Positions 36,279-43,660 of a DNA stretch of 64,000 bases are shown one piece after another. Origin of the DNA: Silanimonas sp. (GTDB lineage Bacteria > Pseudomonadota > Gammaproteobacteria > Xanthomonadales > Xanthomonadaceae); the NCBI RefSeq assembly GCF_027531545.1, contig NZ_JAPZSC010000001.1, positions 124,001 through 188,000 on the forward strand, given 5' to 3'. The translations under genes and the position numbers were made by a program. Numbering within the stretch: position 1 is the first letter of the stretch; the number at the start of each line of letters is the position of its first letter. The notes under the pieces are model-generated. The model was not told where the DNA came from. It saw nothing but the letters and a program-made list of their open reading frames with translations, and ran no database searches.

Positions 36279-36295
36279 CATGCTTTGGTCTCCTT
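36279..36295 (-). promoter_or_regulatory. Strong ribosome-binding site and ATG upstream of the G15 tract
   Basis: Reverse strand AAGGAG-ACCAAAGC-ATG: a near-consensus Shine-Dalgarno at 36295-36290, 8-base spacing, and ATG at 36281-36279. A 6-bp inverted repeat AACAGC/GCTGTT at 36302-36321 lies just upstream in the presumed leader. The quality of this site is the main reason to think gene A truly starts here. Confidence 0.7.
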
Positions 36296-36438
36296 GACCT
36301 GAACAGCTACGAATGGCTGTTGCCAGATCGAAGCTAATTCAAGTTAAAGGTCGCCGCAACCTCGCGCACCCAAAGAACACAATGCCCTGCGTTTAGAAGT
36401 AGTGTTAACGACCACTCTGGTTAAGCTGCCCCCGCCCC

Positions 36439-37683
36439 ATGCTGTCGAACACCCTGCAAACCCGCGAACGCCTTCGCGAAGTCCGTTACGAGATCCGCGG
36501 CGACCTCGCCCGCCGCGCCCGCGAGCTCGAAGGCCATGGCCACAAGCTGATCAAGCTGAACATCGGCAACCCGGGCGCCTTCGGTTTCCGCGCGCCGGAG
36601 CACCTGCAGCGCGCCATCGCCGACCACATCCACGACACCGACCCGTACACGCACCAGCAGGGCCTGCCGCAGGCCCGCGAAGCGCTGGCCGCGCACTACA
36701 AGGCCCGTGGCACGCCGCACGTGTCGCCGGAGCGCATCTTCGTCGGCAACGGCGTGTCCGAGCTGATCGATATCGCCCTGCGCGCGCTGCTGAACCTCGG
36801 CGACGAGGTGCTGCTGCCCAGCCCCGACTATCCGCTCTGGAGCGCGGCGACCATCCTCAACGACGGCATCCCGCGCTACTACAGCTGCCGCGCCGAGAAC
36901 GGCTTCCTGCCGGATCCCGACGAAATCGAGCGGATGATCGGCCCGAAGACCCGCGCGCTCGTGCTGATCAACCCGAACAACCCGACCGGCGCGAGCTACC
37001 CGAAGCCGCTGCTGGAGAAACTCGTCGCGATCGCGGCGAAGTACCGCCTGCTGCTGATGGCCGACGAGATCTACGACGGCATCCTCTACGACGACCACGT
37101 GTTCCAACCGCTCGCGCCGCTGGCTGGCGACGTGCCCTGCCTCACCTTCAGCGGCCTGTCGAAGGTGCACCGCGCCTGCGGCTGGCGCGTGGGCTGGGCG
37201 GTGCTGTCCGGTGATCCGCTGCGCACCGGCGACTACCACCACGCGCTCGACCTGCTCGGCGCGCTGCGCTTGTGCGCCAACGTTCCGGGCCAGTTCGCCA
37301 TCGAAGCCGCGTTGAAGGGCGGCGACACCATCACCGCGCTCACCGCGCCGGGCGGTCGCCTGCATGCCTCGCGCCAAGCCGTGCTGGAGGCCGTGGCGAA
37401 GAGTGATTTCCTCTCGGTCGTTGCGCCGCAGGGCGCGCTGTACGCCTTCCCGAAGATCGACACCGCGCGCCTGCCGGAGTTCGACGACTACCGCTTCGCG
37501 CTTGATCTACTGGAAACCGAGCACGTGCTGATCGTGCCGGGCAGCAGCTTCAACGTGCCCTACCGCGACCACTTCCGCGTGACCCTGCTGCCGCAGGCCG
37601 ACGAGATCAGCGAGGTGTTCCGCCGCATCGAACGCTCGCTGTCGCAGTACGCCGACCGCGGCGGCGCGCGCCAGAGCGCCTGA
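36439..37683 (+). CDS. alaA: Alanine/glutamate-pyruvate aminotransferase AlaA-like
   Basis: PLP enzyme of fold type I, 414 residues. The substrate arm is KLIKLNIGNPGAFGF, the asparagine/proline motif is VLINPNNPTGASYPK, the phosphate-binding region contains LLMADEIYDGILYDD, and the PLP lysine is in TFSGLSKVHRACGWRVGW (Lys242). This pattern is that of AlaA, which makes alanine from pyruvate and glutamate. The SGNH hydrolase gene follows after 4 bases, so the two are probably co-transcribed. Confidence 0.92.
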   Translation: MLSNTLQTRERLREVRYEIRGDLARRARELEGHGHKLIKLNIGNPGAFGFRAPEHLQRAIADHIHDTDPYTHQQGLPQAREALAAHYKARGTPHVSPERIFVGNGVSELIDIALRALLNLGDEVLLPSPDYPLWSAATILNDGIPRYYSCRAENGFLPDPDEIERMIGPKTRALVLINPNNPTGASYPKPLLEKLVAIAAKYRLLLMADEIYDGILYDDHVFQPLAPLAGDVPCLTFSGLSKVHRACGWRVGWAVLSGDPLRTGDYHHALDLLGALRLCANVPGQFAIEAALKGGDTITALTAPGGRLHASRQAVLEAVAKSDFLSVVAPQGALYAFPKIDTARLPEFDDYRFALDLLETEHVLIVPGSSFNVPYRDHFRVTLLPQADEISEVFRRIERSLSQYADRGGARQSA

Positions 37684-37687
37684 GCCC

Positions 37688-38302
37688 ATGCGTCGCGGCT
37701 TCCTCGCCCTCGGCGACAGCTACACCATCGGCGAGGGCGTGCCCGAGGCCGGGCGCTGGCCGGTGCAGCTGGCCGACCTGCTGCGCGCGCGGGGCATCGC
37801 CTTGGACGCGCCGCGGATCATCGCCACCACCGGCTGGACCACCGACGAGCTGGACGCCGGTATCGATGCCGCCCACGCCGCCGTGCCGATCCCGACCGAC
37901 CACGCGCTGGTCTCGCTGCTGATCGGCGTGAACAACCAGTACCGCGGGCGCTCGCTCACCGAGTACGAGGTGCAGTTCGCCGGCCTGCTCGAGCGCGCCA
38001 TCGAGTTCGCCGGCGGCGAGGCGTCGCGGGTGATCGTGCTGGCCATCCCCGATTGGGGCGTCACGCCCTTCGCCACCCAGTCCGGCCGCGACCGCGCGCA
38101 GATCGCCACCCAGCTCGACGCCTTCAATCTGGCCGCGCAGCGCATGACCGAAGCCCGCGGTGCGCGCTTCGTCGACACCGCGCCGGTGAGCCGCGAGCGC
38201 GGCGGCGAGGTGGCGATGCTGGCCGAGGATGGGCTGCATCCGTCCGGCGCGATGTATGCGCTGTGGGCGGAGGCGGCATTTCCCTTCGCCGAGCGGCATT
38301 GA
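37688..38302 (+). CDS. SGNH/GDSL-family hydrolase
   Basis: 204 residues without a signal peptide. Block I is FLALGDSYTIGEG (Ser11). The block III asparagine is in LLIGVNNQYRGRS. Block V is LAEDGLHPSGAMYALW with Asp and His. The block II glycine is less clear. The family includes esterases, thioesterases and acetylhydrolases; the substrate is open. It lies 4 bases downstream of alaA and ends 39 bases before the stop of the convergent giant gene. Confidence 0.88.
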   Translation: MRRGFLALGDSYTIGEGVPEAGRWPVQLADLLRARGIALDAPRIIATTGWTTDELDAGIDAAHAAVPIPTDHALVSLLIGVNNQYRGRSLTEYEVQFAGLLERAIEFAGGEASRVIVLAIPDWGVTPFATQSGRDRAQIATQLDAFNLAAQRMTEARGARFVDTAPVSRERGGEVAMLAEDGLHPSGAMYALWAEAAFPFAERH

Positions 38303-38341
38303 CTGCACGTCGCCGCTGGAAAATGTCCGCCGAACGGCCTC

Positions 38342-41300
38342 CTACCTGCAGCCCGACGGCTGCGACAGCTGGCTGACGCTTCGCGCAGAGGGATCGCGCC
38401 ACGACCATTGCACAAGATGCGGCATCCCCGGCACTTTCCCCGAATGTTCGAGCCGCATGCGCTGGATCTTCTCGCCATCGTGCATCACGGACACGCTTCC
38501 GGTATCTGCACGGGCGGTCGTCGGACGGTACGCGCACCATGGACAGGGGCCGTCCAGTCGTGCGGTCGTGAGATCGATCGAGGAGCCGAGTTGGTCGATG
38601 GGCGTTTGCGACCATACCCAGAGCGGACGGCCGAGGTCGTCGTAGAAATAGCTGGCCATGATCGCCTGACGCGTGCCGCGGTCGATCTGCACGCTCCATC
38701 CGTATCCCGGGAGCTCGGGCGCAAACCATAGACCGCTGACATCGAATGGAGGAGCACCGCTCGCACTGGAGAGGCAGCCCGGCCCGCCGAGTCGTTCGAA
38801 ACGCTCGTAGCCGGAACGGCCGTGCAGCGTGTAGCCAAATGCAAAGCTGCTGCCATCAAGGGCATTGACGGAAGCCCACCCAACGATGGAGGAAACGCGC
38901 TTCCCAAGATGCCAGCCAAACTCGATCAGCGGCGCCGTCCAACTGGTCGCGCTGCGCTCGCCGATGTCCGTCATGTACCAGACGGATGAGCCGTCTTCGC
39001 GATAGGTGTACCAGATGAGGACCCAACTCCCCCCGGCGTAGTCGAGGAAGGCGCCATGACCCGAACGCTCGGGATTGAAGTAGTGGCCCGGGACGGGTTC
39101 GACGCGTTCCGCGCCTCCGGTCGTCGTGACGCGCAAGGTCGGGATCGCCGCGGTTGCGCCATGGTTGGTCGCCACCAGATACCACCGTCCAGGAGGCAAC
39201 TGGCTCGACGTCAGCGAAATTGCCTTGGTCGCTCCGGCGGCTTGGATCGATGCGACGACAGGGGCTGGCGGAGCCTCCGACGGATCGTTTTCGGACTGCA
39301 CTGGTGCGCGGATAACCGCCAGCGACACCCCTTCCGCATGAGTCAAGTCGATACGCAGTGCCGACGCGGAGCGGGGGACGTCGAAATAGGTACGGCCCGC
39401 TCGCTCGCCCGGCGAAAGCGCAAAGGGGTGATCGACACCGTCGCGAAGCGCGATCGGCGTGGCTCGCCCTGCCACGCGCTCGATCCGCACCGGCGCATCA
39501 CCAAGGTACACCCCCTCCCGCCAGAACGAGACATCCACAAGGCGACGATCTCCCACAAGCATCGTCGGGTCATTCCACGCGATGCGCGTCGGCCACGGCC
39601 GGACGAAACTCGGCGCCGTCGCCGGTCCGATGACGGTGACACGCGGAGAGCGAGCGACGACGGCGTCACTCTCGAAGATCTCAATGCGTGCTCCCGCGGT
39701 CGAGGCGCCACGGTTGTGCGCGAGGACCCAGTAGGTCTGCGCACCCTGACCGACTTGTCTACTGAAATAGGCGTCGCAGCCCTCCAGGGCCGACCCACCC
39801 ATCGATGCGCAAGCGACTTCGTTTTCGTCGGCTCGTCCATTGCGATTGGTGTCCAGCCCAAGGTACAGAGCAACCGACGCTCCACCCACGACGGCCGCGT
39901 CGGCATGGACTCTCCAGCTGGACGCGATCGACGACGAGTTGGCTGGCACTGTTCTGAATTCAACGTGCGTACCGGCCCCCTGCTCGTCGAACGGCGAATC
40001 GACGCCCGCCGAAGGAGCAATCGTCACGTTCAAATGAGTCGGTGCGACAAGATCGCCAACCTTGCGCTCAATCGGCCCCACAGTGCTGAATGGCTTGAAG
40101 TCGACGATCTGCGAGCCGCTCTGACCTTCGACCTGCAGAGTCGTTCCCGGCGGCACACCCGGTCGCGCGACGATCCGCACATCGGATTCGGAGCACGCGG
40201 TTCCGGCGCGATTGCAGAGGCGATAGCGGAACGAATCCTGGATGGCTGTGAATGCCGTCCGCGGCACGTAGGTCAACGTGCCGTTGCGGTTGACTTGCAC
40301 GCTGCCCGTTGACGGGGCACGTACGATGGTCAAACCGGCGGGCAGCTCCACGTCGCGCGAATCGAAAAGATCGTTCCCGAGCACATCGATCAGCGCATTG
40401 GTGGGTTCGCCTGCAGGAACAACGTTCGAAGGCGGTCTCGCCAACACTGTTCGGTCGGGTCTCGCAAAGAGCAGCGGGCGACCACCCAACGACACCGCGA
40501 TGTCCCATTGGCCACTCGCGGACAGATAACCCGTACCGACAACCTCATACGTCAAGCGGCAGAGGCCGAGGCGCAGGCCCTCGACCACGAGCTCCGCGGA
40601 GGCATCAACGCGGCAAATGTCGGGCGTCAACGATTGCACGGCAAAGCGGCTGTCGGAAGGACCAATCACCACCACTGGGAGAACGCGCGGCACGCCGACG
40701 TCGATAGCCTCTACTGTTGGCGAAGAAAGGCTGATTCGCGGCGTCACACCGTTCCCGACACTCACGCGGATTGCACTCGTCCAGCGGAAATCCAAGCCGT
40801 GATTCGTAGCGGACGAATCGGACACAGCGATCGCAACCGAACGTCCGCTGTCGATGCCGGTCGGCGTACCGCTGATTCGACCTTCGGCATCAAGGGAAAC
40901 ACCGCTGACCAACGTCGTGGGCGTGAACCGGAACGGCGGCGTCGCGCCGACGGCGGAAACCGACAGCTGGCCGCTCACGGGGACGCCCACCTGGAGCGCG
41001 ACATCCGATCCGAACACCGGGAACCTCAGTGGTGGCTGGATCAGCACGTCGCGGCGAGCCGACGCCGGCGCCATCCCGGCGACGCCGTCAAATCTCGCCT
41101 CCAGAGCCACGCGACCGGCATTGGAAAACCTGGCGCTGCAGCTGCCCGTTCCGTCTGCCCGGAGAACCACCGTACACCGGAGGGTTTCGCCTTCGAGGAT
41201 GTGCACGGGGAGATCCTGCATCGACTGAAGGCTGCGCATGCGAACGCTGACGACGACCGACTGGCCGATCGTGGCGACACCTGCTGCAAATGCCGGCCCG

Positions 41301-42484
41301 GTGATTTCCAGGTTCGTCGCCGTGACATCGCCGGGAGGGCCGAGGAGCAGCGCCGGCTCGCGATTTCCTGGCGAGCCCACGAGCACGGCATTGCCGGACG
41401 CGGAGAGCCCGCGCGCGAAACTGCGCCGTTCGGGCGTTCCGATCGGGGGCGCGGCTTCGATGCTGCCTCCAACCTGCCAAGTTCCCGCGTTCGGCGAATA
41501 GAACTTCAGTGCCGAAAGCTCGAGCACGAAGGCACCCCCTGCGGCGAGCGACACCCGACGCAAATCGCCGTCGGCGGCGAACGCGGCGTCAGACGCCACC
41601 ACGGCCCGCTCCACCCATTGCCCCGAAGGGGTGCGCTCGAAGTGACGGACGCCGCGAAGCGTCGGAATCAACAGACGGCCTGCCCGGAAGCTGGCCCCGC
41701 CCCCGTACGCGGACTCGGGAAGCTCATCCCTGAGGATTTCGGCCTCCCACTCCCAGCGCGCGCCACTCCAGCGTAGAGCGTGAAACGCGGTGTAGTCGTC
41801 GTACTTGAGTCCCACGACAGCGCTGTCGCCATCAAGAAGGAGGCTCATCAGTCCGGCAAGCTGATCCCAGGCCTGTGCCGATGGTGCCCGTGCGTTGACA
41901 TCGATGCGCTGCAGAGCCGCCACGCCCGTCACGGCATCGAAGGCGTACAGCGCGCGTTCGTCACGGGCGGCAACGAGCACGTGACGCTCGTTCGCCGCGA
42001 CGCTCGAACCGAAGCCGTCAACAGTGACGGAGGGAGGCGCCGATCCGCGCAACTCTCGCTCGCGAACCCACAAGCCGGACGCCTCGCGAAACACGACAAC
42101 ATCGCCACGCCAGTCGTCCTGACCGTCGAGGTCGCGGGTGGGCTCTGGCGCACCGACGAACAATCGACCACCGGCTAGGGCCAACGCTGTCCCGAAGCGA
42201 CCATCCCACCGATCCTGCGGGCGCAAAGTGGCGGAAAACGCGACAGATCGGCTGCTCGGCTCATGTACGAAAAGGTGAACAGCGTCACCGGCGGGGTCGC
42301 CTACTGCGGCGAACCTGCCGTCAAGAGCCACCGTTGCGCCGTATTCGGGGCTCCCAGCTACCGGAGCCGCAAGGACATGACGCTCGCCAGCCGAAAGCTG
42401 CGCCCAGACAGGCGCCGCGCCCAGCACCGCAGCCATCGAAATCGTCGCGCGAAACGCCGCTCTGCGGATAAAGGTGAAGTCCAT
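38342..42484 (-). CDS. Giant secreted multidomain protein
   Basis: 1380 residues from the ATG at 42484 with a signal peptide (FRATISMAAVLGAAPVWAQ). Residues about 30-330 contain FG-GAP-like blade motifs (YGATVALDGRFAAVGDPAGD and FGTALALAGGRLFVGAPEPT), suggesting a beta-propeller. The middle has Ig-like domains, including a putative-Ig type (LSVSAVGATPPFRFTP, GRISGTPTGID) and a cadherin/tandem-95 type (LIDVLGNDLFD, GTLTYVPRTAFTAIQDSFRY). The C-terminal 270 residues carry two related Trp/Gly-rich modules (HYFNPERSGHGAFLDYAGGSW and LWFAPELPGYGWSVQIDRG). No anchor or secretion-system signal was seen. Adhesion or binding is a guess. Confidence 0.8.
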   Translation of the reverse strand: MDFTFIRRAAFRATISMAAVLGAAPVWAQLSAGERHVLAAPVAGSPEYGATVALDGRFAAVGDPAGDAVHLFVHEPSSRSVAFSATLRPQDRWDGRFGTALALAGGRLFVGAPEPTRDLDGQDDWRGDVVVFREASGLWVRERELRGSAPPSVTVDGFGSSVAANERHVLVAARDERALYAFDAVTGVAALQRIDVNARAPSAQAWDQLAGLMSLLLDGDSAVVGLKYDDYTAFHALRWSGARWEWEAEILRDELPESAYGGGASFRAGRLLIPTLRGVRHFERTPSGQWVERAVVASDAAFAADGDLRRVSLAAGGAFVLELSALKFYSPNAGTWQVGGSIEAAPPIGTPERRSFARGLSASGNAVLVGSPGNREPALLLGPPGDVTATNLEITGPAFAAGVATIGQSVVVSVRMRSLQSMQDLPVHILEGETLRCTVVLRADGTGSCSARFSNAGRVALEARFDGVAGMAPASARRDVLIQPPLRFPVFGSDVALQVGVPVSGQLSVSAVGATPPFRFTPTTLVSGVSLDAEGRISGTPTGIDSGRSVAIAVSDSSATNHGLDFRWTSAIRVSVGNGVTPRISLSSPTVEAIDVGVPRVLPVVVIGPSDSRFAVQSLTPDICRVDASAELVVEGLRLGLCRLTYEVVGTGYLSASGQWDIAVSLGGRPLLFARPDRTVLARPPSNVVPAGEPTNALIDVLGNDLFDSRDVELPAGLTIVRAPSTGSVQVNRNGTLTYVPRTAFTAIQDSFRYRLCNRAGTACSESDVRIVARPGVPPGTTLQVEGQSGSQIVDFKPFSTVGPIERKVGDLVAPTHLNVTIAPSAGVDSPFDEQGAGTHVEFRTVPANSSSIASSWRVHADAAVVGGASVALYLGLDTNRNGRADENEVACASMGGSALEGCDAYFSRQVGQGAQTYWVLAHNRGASTAGARIEIFESDAVVARSPRVTVIGPATAPSFVRPWPTRIAWNDPTMLVGDRRLVDVSFWREGVYLGDAPVRIERVAGRATPIALRDGVDHPFALSPGERAGRTYFDVPRSASALRIDLTHAEGVSLAVIRAPVQSENDPSEAPPAPVVASIQAAGATKAISLTSSQLPPGRWYLVATNHGATAAIPTLRVTTTGGAERVEPVPGHYFNPERSGHGAFLDYAGGSWVLIWYTYREDGSSVWYMTDIGERSATSWTAPLIEFGWHLGKRVSSIVGWASVNALDGSSFAFGYTLHGRSGYERFERLGGPGCLSSASGAPPFDVSGLWFAPELPGYGWSVQIDRGTRQAIMASYFYDDLGRPLWVWSQTPIDQLGSSIDLTTARLDGPCPWCAYRPTTARADTGSVSVMHDGEKIQRMRLEHSGKVPGMPHLVQWSWRDPSARSVSQLSQPSGCR

Positions 42485-42575
42485 TTCTGCACGTCCAGGG
42501 AACCTGCCAACAGTTTGCAGGGGTGGCGAGACCGCCGCAACAAAGGCCCCCCTTTCGAGCTTGCGCTCCAAAGCT

Positions 42576-42775
42576 GCGTGGTGAAGTCGGGGTTCGACCA
42601 ACCGAAGCCGCTACTGCGGCGCGGGGGGCAGAAAGCATGCGCGAGTGCGCTTCCATGGCCCACGAGCCGGATCAGCCAGCACGGTTCACGGGCTCTACGC
42701 CCCCTACTTCGAGCACGACGCCTGCGGGTTTCGACTGATCGCGTCGACGGACGGAGTGCCGATCCACTTCAAATC
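42576..42775 (+). pseudogene. Decayed duplicate of the gltB leader and 5' end
   Basis: Aligned to 43460-43660 it shares the leader block GCGTGGTGAAGTCGGGG, the start ATGCGCGAGTGCG, and coding sequence that in one frame reads TVHGLYAPYFEHDACGFRLI, then ASTDGVP. The real gltB reads TVRGLHDPSFEHDACGFGLI at the same place. The ATG (42637) and the conserved part are in different frames, and similarity ends near 42775. Many substitutions show it is an old duplicate. Confidence 0.8.
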
Positions 42776-43281
42776 GGGCGAGCCATGACCAGGTCGCGAT
42801 GCAGATCGCGGCCCAACGGAAACACCTGTTCGCCCACTTCGACGAAGCCGCACTTCGCATAGAAGGCGATCGCGCGCCGATTCCGCTCCCACACGCCGAG
42901 CCAGAGCGCCGCCGTGCCATGCCCGCGCGCCGAGTCGATGCAGGCGTCCATCAGCAGGGCGGCCACGCCCTTGCCGTGGAAGCGCGCGTCCACGTACAGA
43001 CGCTGCACCTCACAGGCTGACGCCGCCTCGACACACATTGGCCGCACGTGGATCCGCAGCTGGGCGAACCCCGCGATGGCCTCGCCGTCCATCGCCAGCC
43101 ACGTCTCGAGGGACCGGGCGGCGATCTCCTCGCCCTGATGGCGCTCGCCGAACCTCGTCGCGCAGTGACGATCCATTTCCGCCTCGGTACTCGCTGCCGA
43201 GAAGGCGGCGCGGAACGTCGCTTCAGCGAGGCGCGACAGCGCGAGGGCGTCGTCAGCGATGGCGCGGCGCAAGGTGATCAC
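42769..43281 (-). CDS. GNAT-family N-acetyltransferase
   Basis: 170 residues from a GTG at 43281 (VITLRRAIADDALALSRLAE), with GAGGA upstream. An ATG at 43335 is an alternative. Motif A is CEVQRLYVDARFHGKGVAALLM, whose R/Q-x-x-G-x-G/A acetyl-CoA loop is RFHGKGVA. Motif B includes WERNRRAIAFYAKCGFVEVGE. It is of the size and layout of RimI/phosphinothricin-type acetyltransferases, with unknown acceptor. It sits between the decayed gltB copy and gltB itself, on the other strand. Confidence 0.88.
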   Translation of the reverse strand: MITLRRAIADDALALSRLAEATFRAAFSAASTEAEMDRHCATRFGERHQGEEIAARSLETWLAMDGEAIAGFAQLRIHVRPMCVEAASACEVQRLYVDARFHGKGVAALLMDACIDSARGHGTAALWLGVWERNRRAIAFYAKCGFVEVGEQVFPLGRDLHRDLVMARPI

Positions 43282-43459
43282 GGTGGTCGCGTCCTCGCGC
43301 TTCGGTCCGAGACCGAGGCTAGCAGCGCCGGACATCCGTTGCACGCGCAACCATCCCGCGCACTCGCGACGTGAATACGAATGCAGGGAAACCGCGCGCA
43401 GCCGCGCCATTGCTAGCGTTCCGCGTGACGGCGAGCGATTGAAGTCCCGGCTCTAAACC

Positions 43460-43660
43460 CGCGTGGTGAAGTCGGGGGCCAACCATCGACGCCACTACTG
43501 CGAGGGGAGCAGACGGCATGCGTGAGTGCGTGACTTCGACACAGGAGCCGGACCAGCGAACCGACACGGTTCGCGGGCTCCACGACCCGTCCTTCGAACA
43601 TGACGCCTGCGGCTTCGGCCTGATCGCGTCGCTGGACGGGGTGCCGAAACGCCGCCACGT
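43460..43660 (+). repeat. gltB leader and 5' coding region (intact member of a direct repeat)
   Basis: This is the intact counterpart of the decayed copy at 42576-42775, in direct orientation. About 57 bases of shared leader precede the gltB ATG. The persistence of GCGTGGTGAAGTCGGGG in both copies may mark a leader element, though recent common descent is enough to explain it. Confidence 0.75.

Noticed and set aside
36284-36438. Sigma-70 promoter for alaA at the TTGACC near 36294
   Set aside because: No matching -10 element at the right distance. The hexamer overlaps the reverse-strand Shine-Dalgarno, so the match is likely chance.
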